NCBI RefSeq assembly: GCF_016862895.1
Contig: NZ_BONV01000036.1
Location: forward strand, 1 to 64,000
Origin: Planotetraspora kaengkrachanensis
GTDB taxonomy: Bacteria > Actinomycetota > Actinomycetes > Streptosporangiales > Streptosporangiaceae
Direction of reading: 5' to 3'
DNA: 64,000 nt
The notes under the pieces were generated by a model, which was not told where the DNA came from, did not search any database, and worked only from the letters and a program-made list of their open reading frames with translations. Positions 35,012 through 42,917 of this stretch are shown piece after piece (position 1 is the first letter of the stretch; every line of letters begins with the position of its first letter). The translations under genes were made by a program, and so were the position numbers.

Positions 35012-35755
35012 CTAGCGGGGCATCGGGTTGAACGGAAGGTCTTCGGTGAACCGCACGAGCCCTCGTGGATCGCTTCTGAGGGTCGCCCAGTGCCGCAGTT
35101 CGGCCAGGGCCGGCCGCGTCTTGCGCGACCTCACGGTCACCGCACCGCCCGCCTCCGTCTCCCGCTCGGCCTCGTCGAGGACGGCGGTGGGCGCGAGGCG
35201 GCGCCGCCAGGCGTCCCGAAGCCGCGCGGCCCAGATCGCCCCCTGTGCGGTGGCCGCGTCGCCCATGGCGGTCCGCGTCAGCCACCCGGCGGCCTCGTCC
35301 TCGTCGTTCGCCCAGACCATGCCGAGCACCTTGTCGTCGGCGTCGACCACGTGGACGTACTGGACGGGGTTGCCGGTGCTGGAGCGGTACGCGAAGTCCC
35401 AGTCCTCCCTGGCCAGTGCCTTGAGGGAGGGAAGGTCGCCGGCCTCGGTCAGCGACCCGGCGACGGCATGACCGGTCCCGATGTGTCCCGGCTCCTGGAA
35501 CATCTCGCCGAGGGCGGCGATAGGAGCGATGCCGCGCGCCTTGAACTCGCGCAACCTCCTCGACCACAGCCGGCCGGCGTCGGACGCCTCGGGACCGGCG
35601 GAGGGCCGCGGCTCCCACGCCGCGGCGTCGTCTCCGTGTGCGGCCCAGACGTAGCCGAGTACGGCACCGGCGTCGTCCGCCACGGCGAAGTACCGGATGA
35701 ACGTGCCGGTCGTGGATCTGTACTCCGCAGGCCCGTCGCGGCCCTCGTCGTTCAT
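35012..35755 (-). CDS. Unknown protein with an internal tandem duplication
   Basis: A 247-residue protein made of two similar units. Unit 1 starts YRSTTGTFIRYFAVADDAGAVLGYVWA and ends LWSRRLREFKARGIAPIAAL. Unit 2 starts YRSSTGNPVQYVHVVDADDKVLGMVWA and ends IWAARLRDAWRRRLAPTAVL. Each has a beta-rich start and a basic amphipathic helix. No signal peptide or membrane segment is present, and I recognise no family. Upstream on the same strand lie fragments of one or two decayed genes (35774-36018). Confidence 0.65.
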   Translation of the reverse strand: MNDEGRDGPAEYRSTTGTFIRYFAVADDAGAVLGYVWAAHGDDAAAWEPRPSAGPEASDAGRLWSRRLREFKARGIAPIAALGEMFQEPGHIGTGHAVAGSLTEAGDLPSLKALAREDWDFAYRSSTGNPVQYVHVVDADDKVLGMVWANDEDEAAGWLTRTAMGDAATAQGAIWAARLRDAWRRRLAPTAVLDEAERETEAGGAVTVRSRKTRPALAELRHWATLRSDPRGLVRFTEDLPFNPMPR

Positions 35756-35773
35756 CTGCTCGCCCGTTCTCGC

Positions 35774-36018
35774 TTACGCGGACTCGGCGGCCCGGGTGAG
35801 CCGCTCCGTCACCGACTCGATGAACGCGGCGGCCTCGGGCTCGGTGATCTCGATGTGGTCGACGTCGTCGTGTCCAAGATCGTACAACCTGAGGTATTCG
35901 TGCTCCCAGCCAGCCAGGCGTCATGCGCGCCGCAGTGCCGCGCTCACAGAGCCGCCCGGCGCAGGTACTCCCGCATGAGGAGCGCCCGTGCCTGTCCGCC
36001 GACGCCGTGACGCACCGA
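35774..36018 (-). pseudogene. Gene debris: two short open fragments without usable starts
   Basis: Reading toward the unknown gene at 35755, a 48-codon stretch (35920-35777) encodes EHEYLRLYDLGHDDVDHIEITEPEAAAFIESVTERL-like acidic sequence, followed by a TAA. It is blocked upstream by TGA and has only a late TTG. Further upstream another frame gives GQARALLMREYLRRAAL and a stop near 35947. Both have coding-like composition. I read this as the remains of genes once cotranscribed with the duplicated unknown gene. The 244 nt hold nothing else I can support. Confidence 0.4.
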
Positions 36019-36930
36019 TCATCCGGCGTGCGCCGCTGAGATACGGGCGAGCTTGGCCGGGTTCATCACCCACAGAAGCTGATGGATCCCCTCCTCTGAG
36101 GCGTTCACGGTCACGAAGGCCACGAGGGTGTCCCCCTGCCAGATCAGCGCCCCCGGATGCCCGTTCGCCTCGATCGGCTCGATCGTCTTGTCCGGCCAGA
36201 ACCGCGGGGCGAACGCCCGCATGAACTTCGCGACACGGGTGCGGCCGAACACGGGGATCCGCGAGACGTTGCGCACGGTGCCGCCGCCGTCCGAGTAATT
36301 GACGACGTCCGAGGCGAAGAGCGCCTCCAGCACGGCGAGGTCACCTGTCTGGGCGGCGGCGAGGAACGCCGTCAGAAGCCGCCGGTGCGCGGCCGAGCTG
36401 ACCGGCGCGCGGCGCCCCGCGGCGATGCGCTTGCGCGCGCGGCTGACGAGCTGCCGGGTGTTCGCCTCGCTCACCTTGAGGATGGCCGCGATCTGGCCGT
36501 ACGGATAGTCGAACGACTCCCGGAGGACGTACGCGGCTCGCTCCGTTGGCGACAGCCTCTCCAGCAGGAGCAGCACCGCGAGCTCGAGTTCCTCGCCCCG
36601 CTCGGCCCGTGCTTCGAGGTCGGACCCCGCACCGGTGTCCACCGGCTCGGGAAGCCAGGGACCCACGTACGCCTCGCGGCGCTTCCGCGCGGACCGGGCG
36701 ACGTTGATCGCGAGCCGCGTCGTCGTCGTGGCCAGGAACGCCGCCGGGTCGATCACCGTCGTGCGGTCGGTGGCCTGCCACCGGACCCAGGTCTCCTGGA
36801 CGACGTCCTCGGCCTCGGTGGAACTCCCGAGCATGCGGTACGCGATGGCGAAGAGGCGAGGACGGAGGCCGAGGAACTCCGTGGCGGCCTTGTCGAGCTC
36901 ATCCGCCGCCGTCGGATCCACTGCTGGCAT
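36019..36930 (-). CDS. Second ECF41-type sigma factor with SnoaL domain
   Basis: A 303-residue sigma factor starting at ATG 36930. Region 2 is at about 24-60 (RLFAIAYRMLGSSTEAEDVVQETWVRW), and region 4 around LSPTERAAYVLRESFDYPYGQIAAILKVSEANTRQLVSRARKR (about 130-172, read in parts). The group marks WLPEP, SDGGG in the C-terminal domain and MNPAKL near the end are present. The DGGGK lysine is a Thr here, and NPDKL reads NPAKL. Unlike the copy at 16229 it has no oxidoreductase next to it; its neighbours are gene debris and a sensorless histidine kinase. Confidence 0.9.
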   Translation of the reverse strand: MPAVDPTAADELDKAATEFLGLRPRLFAIAYRMLGSSTEAEDVVQETWVRWQATDRTTVIDPAAFLATTTTRLAINVARSARKRREAYVGPWLPEPVDTGAGSDLEARAERGEELELAVLLLLERLSPTERAAYVLRESFDYPYGQIAAILKVSEANTRQLVSRARKRIAAGRRAPVSSAAHRRLLTAFLAAAQTGDLAVLEALFASDVVNYSDGGGTVRNVSRIPVFGRTRVAKFMRAFAPRFWPDKTIEPIEANGHPGALIWQGDTLVAFVTVNASEEGIHQLLWVMNPAKLARISAAHAG

Positions 36931-37030
36931 GATCGCGACTGCCCTCCCCCTGTTCCCGTCACCTCCAGCGTACGAACCGGGGGGTGGCCGCCCCCGCACC
37001 GGCGTTGCGGGAGCGCCGAGGCGTGGATCA

Positions 37031-37726
37031 TCACGGACGGACGGTACGACCCGCGAGGGGGAGCCGGAGCACGAACCGTGCGCCTCCGCCGGGGGCCTCC
37101 TCCACGTGCAGGGTGCCTGCGTGGGCATGGGCGATGTCGCGGGCGATGGCCAGGCCGAGGCCGGCGCCGCCCCGGTGGCGGCACCGCGCGGCGTCGAGCC
37201 GCGCGAAGCGCTCGAAGACCCGTTCGCGGTCCTCGACCGGAATGCCGGGCCCGTCGTCGGCGACGCTGAGCTCGGCGAGGGCGTCGTCGCGGTCCACCTG
37301 GACCTGGATCGACCGCCTCGCGTGCCTGCGGGCGTTGTCGAGCAGGTTGGTCACCAGCCTCCCCAGGTGCGTGGGAGCCGCGTCAACGGTGACCGCGGGC
37401 ACGGTCCGCAACCGGATGCAGGGGCCGCCCGCCTGCCTGACGGCCTGTGCCCGGACGGTGTCGGTGAGGTCCACGGGACGTTGGTGAAGGCAGGTGCCCT
37501 CCGCGACCTGCGCGAGCAGGAGGAGGTCCTTCGTGATCGCTTCGAGCCGCCCGATGTCACCCAGCGCGGCGTCCAGGAGCCGCGGCAGGTCCGTCTCGTC
37601 GGGATGCAGGCGGGCCTCCTCCAGCTGAGCCCTGAGTCCGGCGAGCGGGGTGAGCAGCTCGTGGGCCGCGTCGGCGGCGAACCTGCGCTGCCGGGCCGCC
37701 CACCCGGCGGGTACTGTCGCGATCAT
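37031..37726 (-). CDS. Sensorless (N-terminally truncated) histidine kinase
   Basis: A 231-residue protein that is a HAMP-type kinase without its sensor, membrane helices or HAMP domain. It starts MIATVPAGWAARQRRFAADAAHELLTPLAGLRAQ (read in parts), with the phosphoacceptor at His22, only 20 residues from the start. The ATPase part is complete: NLLDNARRHA (N box), VADDGPGIPVEDRERVFERF (G1/F) and GGAGLGLAIARDI (G2). GGGAG lies 5-6 nt before ATG 37726, so it can be translated. No response regulator gene adjoins it. It is either a soluble kinase of another system or a remnant. Three 12-bp repeats lie 82 nt upstream. Confidence 0.78.
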   Translation of the reverse strand: MIATVPAGWAARQRRFAADAAHELLTPLAGLRAQLEEARLHPDETDLPRLLDAALGDIGRLEAITKDLLLLAQVAEGTCLHQRPVDLTDTVRAQAVRQAGGPCIRLRTVPAVTVDAAPTHLGRLVTNLLDNARRHARRSIQVQVDRDDALAELSVADDGPGIPVEDRERVFERFARLDAARCRHRGGAGLGLAIARDIAHAHAGTLHVEEAPGGGARFVLRLPLAGRTVRP

Positions 37727-37807
37727 CGTCACTCCCTCGGTCAGTCCGGGCCATCGGCGTGAACGGCCGGTTCGTGCGTCACCAGCTATGACCGGGCAGC
37801 CCCCGGG

Positions 37808-37843
37808 TTCGTGACAGCGTTCGTGACAGCGTTCGTGATAGGG
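37808..37843. repeat. Three tandem 12-bp repeats (TTCGTGACAGCG)
   Basis: Units at 37808-37819 and 37820-37831 are identical, and the third (37832-37843) differs at three positions. They lie between the sensorless kinase (start 37726) and the divergent sigma factor (start 37940). Direct repeats of about one helical turn are typical of OmpR/PhoB-type response-regulator sites. Confidence 0.6.
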
Positions 37844-37926
37844 GCGGTTCGCGCCCTCCGGAGGCCGCCGCACAGTCGGGCCGGATGGCGGTGTCCGCCC
37901 AGTAATCGCAGGTAAAAGGGGTTTTG

Positions 37927-37932
37927 TAGCCT
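37927..37932 (+). promoter_or_regulatory. -10 box TAGCCT for a leaderless sigma factor transcript
   Basis: TAGCCT ends 7 nt before ATG 37940; no Shine-Dalgarno sequence follows. Confidence 0.5.
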
Positions 37933-37939
37933 TGGCGGC

Positions 37940-38866
37940 ATGAGGAACGCCGTTCCCGACGACGCCGATCTGGTCCGAGAGGCGCAATCCGGCGACGTCC
38001 GAGCCCTCGGGCTGCTGCTGGCCCGGCACCAGGCGGACATGCGCGCGGTCGCGCTGAGCATCCTGGGGTACGGCCCGGACGCCGAGGACGCCGTCCAGGA
38101 GGCCGCCCTGATCGCGGTACGCCGGATCGGCGACGTCCGCGATCCCGCCGCCATGGCGCCGTGGTTGCGTGCGGTGGTCCGCAACGCCTGCCGGATGCAG
38201 GTCCGGACCAGGACGGCCGTGCCTGTCGGAGATCTTCAGGCGCTCGCGCCGCCGAGCGCCGAGCTCGATCCTGCGGAGGTTCTGGAGCGGTACGCCATGC
38301 GGGACTGGGTGTGGCACGCCGTCGACCAACTGTCGCCCGCTCTCCGCCTGGTGACGATGTTGCGCTATTTCACCGGGATCACGGCCTACGAGCACATCGC
38401 GGAGGTGTGCGCGGTGCCGGTCGGGACGGTGCGCAGCCGGCTCAACCAGGCGCGGTCCAAGCTGTCCGAGGCCCTGCTGGCCACGGCGGGCCTGGCCCAT
38501 GATGACGCCGCCGCGCTGACCGAGGCTCGCCGCAAGGAGGCGGAGGAGGCGCTGCGGGCCGCGCATCACGGCTCGTTCGCCGAGGCGCTCGCCGAGCTGT
38601 GGTCGCCGGCGGTCGAGGTGATCTGGCCCCAGGGCAAACGCACCAGGGGATTCGACTACATGGTGCGGGCGATGGAACGCGACCTCGGCGACGGCGTACG
38701 GCATCGCCTGGCGAACGTCGTGGCCGGCCGCGAGGTGGTCATCTGGGAGGACGACCTGATCAACCCGCCCGATGATCCCTTCCACTGCCCGCCCGGAGTG
38801 GTGTGGGTCAACTTCCTCGAAGAGGGACGGGTGCGGAGGGTCCGGCTGTTCCATCCGGTCCGATGA
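37940..38866 (+). CDS. ECF sigma factor with a C-terminal SnoaL-like extension
   Basis: A 308-residue protein. Region 2 (about 20-60) includes ILGYGPDAEDAVQEAALIAVRRIG, and region 4 (about 130-180) has LRLVTMLRYFTGITAYEHIAEVCAVPVGTVRSRLNQARSKL (read in parts). The last 110 residues (EEALRAAHHGSFAEALAELWSPAVEVIWPQG onwards) look like an NTF2/SnoaL domain. It lacks the WLPEP, DGGGK and NPDKL marks, so it is not ECF41 but another SnoaL-tailed group. It stands alone with a leaderless promoter and may be autoregulated. No anti-sigma gene is adjacent. Confidence 0.85.
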   Translation: MRNAVPDDADLVREAQSGDVRALGLLLARHQADMRAVALSILGYGPDAEDAVQEAALIAVRRIGDVRDPAAMAPWLRAVVRNACRMQVRTRTAVPVGDLQALAPPSAELDPAEVLERYAMRDWVWHAVDQLSPALRLVTMLRYFTGITAYEHIAEVCAVPVGTVRSRLNQARSKLSEALLATAGLAHDDAAALTEARRKEAEEALRAAHHGSFAEALAELWSPAVEVIWPQGKRTRGFDYMVRAMERDLGDGVRHRLANVVAGREVVIWEDDLINPPDDPFHCPPGVVWVNFLEEGRVRRVRLFHPVR

Positions 38867-39033
38867 CGGGCTCCCCGCCGCACCGATCCGGAGGGCCCTC
38901 GGGCGGCCGTGACCACAGTGGATTCGCCGGGAATCGAACTTTCCGCATGGCCGCTGCATCTTGCGGTGCGTAAGGACCCGTCCCGGACGTACGCCATCGG
39001 TGACGTACCGAGGCCATCACCGCAAGGAAGATC

Positions 39034-39858
39034 ATGTCGTTGACAGAGCCGACCGCTCTCGCCGAAGGCGCCGAGGCGGAGTTCATGTACCAGTACGAGT
39101 CGACCATGCCGCCGTCCACGCGGTCGGCGTTCGGGGTGACGACCACCCGCATCGGCGGCGGCGTCGCCCTGTCGATGCGCCGCGATCCGACCGGCTACTG
39201 GAGCAAGGCCCTCGGGTTCGGCTTCGGCGAGCCCGTCACCCGCGATCTCATCGACCGTGTGATCGACTTCTACCGGGCCGAGGGAAGCACGGGTGCGGTG
39301 ATCCAGATCGCTCCCGCCGCGCTGCCGCCCGACTGGGAGGACATCCGCGCCGGGCACGACCTGCGGCCGGGGTCGGAGATCGTGAAGTTGTGGTGCCCCG
39401 TCGGCGACTTCACCTCCGGGGAGACCGCGATGCGGGTCGGGCCGGTCGGCCCCGGCGACGCGGAGGAGTGGGCCTCGGTCGTCCTGCGCGGGTTCGGCAT
39501 GCCGGAGGAGGGCATCGCCGACATGCTGGTGGCCAGTGTCGGGCACCCGGACTTCCGCCCGTTCGGGGTCTGGGACGGCGATCGCCTGGTCGCCGGCGCC
39601 AACCTCTTCGTCAACGGCGAGGTCGGTTCGCTGAACACCGGTTCGACCCTGCCGAGCCATCGCGATCGGGGTGCGCAGTCGGCCCTGCTGGCCGCTCGCG
39701 CCAAGGAGGCCGCGAACGCGGGCTGCCGCTGGCTCGTCGCGGAGGCCGGACGGCCTGCGGACGGCCAGAGCAACCCGTCGCTGAACAACATGCTCAGAGC
39801 GGGGCTCCGGCAGCTGTACATCCGGCGGAACTGGATCTGGCGGCCGGAAACCCCCTGA
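39034..39858 (+). CDS. GNAT-family N-acetyltransferase
   Basis: A 274-residue protein from ATG 39034, with AAGGAAG about 6 nt upstream. The C-terminal half (about 135-270) holds the GNAT fold: TAMRVGPVGPGDAEEWASVVLRGFG, HPDFRPFGVWDGDRLVAGANLFV, and STLPSHRDRGAQSALLAARAKEAANAGCRWLVAEAG. The acetyl-CoA loop is RDRGAQSALL, with the usual R/Q-x-x-G-x-G/A pattern slightly altered. The N-terminal 130 residues are a degenerate second GNAT-like domain. The substrate is unknown. Confidence 0.8.
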   Translation: MSLTEPTALAEGAEAEFMYQYESTMPPSTRSAFGVTTTRIGGGVALSMRRDPTGYWSKALGFGFGEPVTRDLIDRVIDFYRAEGSTGAVIQIAPAALPPDWEDIRAGHDLRPGSEIVKLWCPVGDFTSGETAMRVGPVGPGDAEEWASVVLRGFGMPEEGIADMLVASVGHPDFRPFGVWDGDRLVAGANLFVNGEVGSLNTGSTLPSHRDRGAQSALLAARAKEAANAGCRWLVAEAGRPADGQSNPSLNNMLRAGLRQLYIRRNWIWRPETP

Positions 39859-39973
39859 CTTCGGAGAACCATCGGGGACGGCCGGGCGCCGATTCTCGGC
39901 GCCGGCGGAAAAGAATGGCGGACAGGATTCGATCAGGTGGCGTGACGCACTTCTTCGGAGAGTGCGACGGAAC

Positions 39974-39979
39974 TAAAAT
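39974..39979 (+). promoter_or_regulatory. -10 box TAAAAT upstream of the DUF6082-like gene
   Basis: TAAAAT sits 22 nt before ATG 40002 in a locally AT-rich stretch. This argues for 40002 rather than the in-frame ATG at 39915 as the start. The -35 region is not clear. Confidence 0.4.
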
Positions 39980-40001
39980 CGTCGTCGACCGTGCCTTTGG
40001 A

Positions 40002-40502
40002 ATGTCAATTTCTGTGGCTGGTGATGGCGTGCCCCTGGCGGACTGGCTCCAGATCGTCTCCGTGCCCCTGGTCGTGGTCGCCCTCGTTCTCAACGGCCTG
40101 CAGGCCCGGGAGGTCGGCCGCCAGTCCAAGGCGCTCGGCCTGTCCCTCGACCAGGGCGCCTACCAGTCCCTGGTGAAATCCCACACCGACTTCCGTTTCA
40201 CGTTCTTCTACGACGACCCGGAAATGCTCGCGTGGCATCTGACCACCCGCGGCTATCCGTGCACATCCGAGGCCGAGAACAAGCGGCGACTGTACGTGCT
40301 CATAAAGATCGAGGTGCACGAGGAGAACTACGTCAAACATCTCAGGGGCCTGCTCGACTCCGATGTCTGGGATGCGTGGCTGAACGTCATCCGGGCCGAC
40401 TTCGCCATTCCCGTCTTTCTGGAGATGTGGCCGCCTTCACGTCGGTACTTCGCACCGGCCTTCGCCGCGTTCATCGACGGGGAAGTGCTCGCGCCCGGCT
40501 AG
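40002..40502 (+). CDS. DUF6082-like membrane-anchored protein
   Basis: About 166 residues from ATG 40002. A single membrane helix (WLQIVSVPLVVVALVLNGLQA, about 14-34) leads into a cytoplasmic helical domain: REVGRQSKALGLSLDQGAYQSLVKSHTDFRFTFFYDDPEMLAWHL (read in parts) and DVWDAWLNVIRADFAIPVFLEMWPPSRRYFAPAFAAFID. The one-helix anchor followed by a Q-x4-H-x-D-x4-F-type segment resembles DUF6082 proteins of actinomycetes, whose role is unknown. The assignment is tentative. It ends 4 nt inside the convergent LLM/FAD gene's end. Confidence 0.6.
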   Translation: MSISVAGDGVPLADWLQIVSVPLVVVALVLNGLQAREVGRQSKALGLSLDQGAYQSLVKSHTDFRFTFFYDDPEMLAWHLTTRGYPCTSEAENKRRLYVLIKIEVHEENYVKHLRGLLDSDVWDAWLNVIRADFAIPVFLEMWPPSRRYFAPAFAAFIDGEVLAPG

Positions 40503-42793
40503 ACGTCCTCGTCCGACGGAGACGGTTCGAGAGCGGGCGTGATGTTGAAGTTGCGGTCGAAGACGTCGTCGGGATCCCATTCGGCCTTCAGCGCGCGCAG
40601 GCGGGTCAGGACCGGTTCGGGGAAGGCGTCGAGCAGGCGGCCGGGGCCGGTGCCGGTCTCGAAGCTGAGGTACATGCCGTCGAGGTACGGGTACAGCGTG
40701 GCCCAGTTCTCGTCGAGACGACCGACGTAGGTGGGGGCGGAAGCGGCGATGACGGAGAAGTTCTGCGTCCGGTGCGACCACGCCATGGCGTCCGCCGGTA
40801 CGTCGCTCACCGCGCCGCCCATCGAGCGGAACTGCATGATCATGACGTCGCCCGACTTGATCAGCTTTTCGACGGCCTCCGCGCTCTCCCTCGTGATGTG
40901 CTCGAGAAGCCCGCTTCTGGTCTCCTCCAGGCCCTGGCCGTGGTGCTCGTTCTCCGGGGGAGCGACGATCATGTAGTACGGCGCGAGCTGTGCCTGCTGG
41001 TCGAGGACGGGACCCACGCCGAGGAAGGGCGTCAGCGCGTTCTGCGCGTCCTCGACGTCGTCGCCCGCGTACACGAGGGTGATCCGTGCGGTCACCGGGC
41101 CGCCGCGACGTTCGGGGAACAGCGACAGGAAGCTCGTGATCTCACGCGGGGCGGCCTCGACCAGCCGTCCCCATTCGACGAGGAAGTCCGCCGTGTCGGA
41201 CGCGTCGACGATCAGCGTCGCGATGGCCACGTTCTCGACCTCGTACGCCTCGAACTCGAACGCCGTCACGATGCCGAAGTTGCCGCCCGCGCCGCGGATC
41301 GCCCAGAACAGATCGGGGTGGTGGTCGGCGTCGACGCGCAGGAGGCGTCCGTCGGCCACGACGATCTCGGCCGCCGTGACGTGGTCGATGGTGAGGCCGT
41401 GCTTGCGTGCCAGGTAGCCGAGCCCCCCGGCCGTCGCGAGACCGCCGACGCCGACGTCGCCGTAGTCCCCCGAGCTCATCGCGAGGCCGTACGGCGCGAG
41501 CGTGCGGGCGACGTGCCCCCAGCGGGCGCCCGGTTCGACGCGGATGCGCCTGGCGGCCCGATCGAGCACCTCGACGGAGTTCATCTTCGACAGGTCGATG
41601 ACGACGCCTCCGTCGTTGGTCGACCGTCCGCTGATGCCGTGCCCGCCGCTGCGGACCGAGATCTCCACGTTCTGGCCGCGCGCGTAGCCGAGGGCCGCCG
41701 CGACGTCGCCGGCGTTCTCGGCCTGGATGACCAGGGCCGGCGATCCGGTGCGGATGTAGGTGTGGCGGACGCCGTCGTAGGCCCGGTCGCCCGGCTCGAC
41801 GACCTTCTTCGCGAGCGATTCAGGAAGGGCGTCGTAGTCGATGGTCGCGTGCCGGCTGCCGAGCGCGACCGCCGACCGCCTCGGCCCGGTGCTCGTGCCG
41901 GACGCCGCGCGTTCGCGCGCGACCGCCTCGCGCAGGGCGGGCCCGACCTCCTCGCCGAACATGCGGATGAGGTCCGGATCGTCCCTGCCGATGAAGAAGG
42001 CGGAGAAGCCGTGTTCGAGCACCAGGGGGAGCAGCTCCTCCACCCACTGTTCCGGCGGCCCCTGCAGCCCCGGCCCGGCCGGGGACGAGCCCACCCCGAA
42101 GATGTTGAGCAGCCGCCGGATCTCGCTCGGGTCGCGGCCGGCAGCGAGGGCGGCCTCATCGATGATCTTGTTCGACTCCACGATGCCGGGGGTCTGGATG
42201 TATTCGAGCGTCGGCAGCCAGCCGTCCGCCTTGCGTCCGGTGAGGCGCAACATCCGCGGCTTGTACGCGCCCAGCCACACGCCGATGTCGTGGGCCGGCC
42301 GTGGGCCGCGCCGCATGCCCGGGACCGAGTAGTGCGTCCCCTCATGGTGCAGGAGGCCGGGCTCGCGGTCGTTCCAGACCCCGCGGATGATGTCGATCGC
42401 CTCGTCGAGGGCCTCGACGCCCTGGCCCGGCGTCATCCGGCGCCCACCCATGCCCTGGACGGAGTCGGGGAAGGCGCCCGCGCCGAGACCCAGCTCGAAT
42501 CGGCCCTCCGACAGGAGGTCGAGGCTCGCCGTCGCGCGGGCGAGCACCGCGGGCGGCCGTAGGGGGAGGTTCATGACGTTCGCCGACACGTGGATGCGCC
42601 GCGTCTTGGCCGCCACCCAGGTCAGCAGTGTGTAGGTGTCGAGGAAGTCGGCGTTGTAGGGGTGGTCCTGAAACGTCGCGACGTCCAGGCCGGCGGCCTC
42701 CGTGAGCTCGGCCAGCCGGACGGCCTGAGCCGGGTCGTGCGCGGAGGGGGTGATGAACGTGCCGAGCAGCAACTCGTGGCCGTAGTCGGGCAT
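40499..42793 (-). CDS. Fusion of LLM-class flavin-dependent oxidoreductase and BBE-type FAD oxidase
   Basis: A 764-residue protein with two catalytic modules. Residues 1 to about 300 are a luciferase-like (LLM, FMN or F420) domain: ELTEAAGLDVATFQDHPYNADF, LARATASLDLLSEGRFELGLGAGAF and GVWLGAYKPRMLRLTGRKADGWLP (read in parts). Residues about 315-764 are a berberine-bridge-type FAD oxidase: PALVIQAENAGDVAAAL, SVRSGGHGISGRS with His385 as likely covalent FAD site, GVGGLATAGGLGYLARKHGLT, and a C-terminal WDPDDVFDRNFNI. The second covalent Cys of bicovalent members is absent (SSGDYGDVG). GAGGAT lies 6 nt before the ATG. The substrate may be a sugar or a polyphenol. Confidence 0.88.
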   Translation of the reverse strand: MPDYGHELLLGTFITPSAHDPAQAVRLAELTEAAGLDVATFQDHPYNADFLDTYTLLTWVAAKTRRIHVSANVMNLPLRPPAVLARATASLDLLSEGRFELGLGAGAFPDSVQGMGGRRMTPGQGVEALDEAIDIIRGVWNDREPGLLHHEGTHYSVPGMRRGPRPAHDIGVWLGAYKPRMLRLTGRKADGWLPTLEYIQTPGIVESNKIIDEAALAAGRDPSEIRRLLNIFGVGSSPAGPGLQGPPEQWVEELLPLVLEHGFSAFFIGRDDPDLIRMFGEEVGPALREAVARERAASGTSTGPRRSAVALGSRHATIDYDALPESLAKKVVEPGDRAYDGVRHTYIRTGSPALVIQAENAGDVAAALGYARGQNVEISVRSGGHGISGRSTNDGGVVIDLSKMNSVEVLDRAARRIRVEPGARWGHVARTLAPYGLAMSSGDYGDVGVGGLATAGGLGYLARKHGLTIDHVTAAEIVVADGRLLRVDADHHPDLFWAIRGAGGNFGIVTAFEFEAYEVENVAIATLIVDASDTADFLVEWGRLVEAAPREITSFLSLFPERRGGPVTARITLVYAGDDVEDAQNALTPFLGVGPVLDQQAQLAPYYMIVAPPENEHHGQGLEETRSGLLEHITRESAEAVEKLIKSGDVMIMQFRSMGGAVSDVPADAMAWSHRTQNFSVIAASAPTYVGRLDENWATLYPYLDGMYLSFETGTGPGRLLDAFPEPVLTRLRALKAEWDPDDVFDRNFNITPALEPSPSDEDV

Positions 42794-42826
42794 TGAAGAT
42801 CCTCAAGTTTGCGTGGGAGAGAATTT

Positions 42827-42856
42827 AATCTATCTGACAACCTTTATGGCTGCCAA
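42827..42856 (-). promoter_or_regulatory. Promoter of the LLM-FAD fusion gene with a repeated GTTGNCAG element
   Basis: On the minus strand TTGGCA (42856-42851) and TAGATT (42832-42827) are 18 bp apart. Direct repeats GTTGGCAG and GTTGTCAG, 16 bp apart, cover the -35 box and the spacer and could bind a regulator. Confidence 0.5.
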
Positions 42857-42917
42857 CAGATCTACTCACCAACGCATTCCTGGAGCCGCCGAGCGGGCCG
42901 GTCACCCGTGACCGCGG

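Noticed and set aside
37808-37843. CRISPR-like array
   Set aside because: The repeats are 12 bp, contiguous, without spacers, and no cas genes are present in the window.
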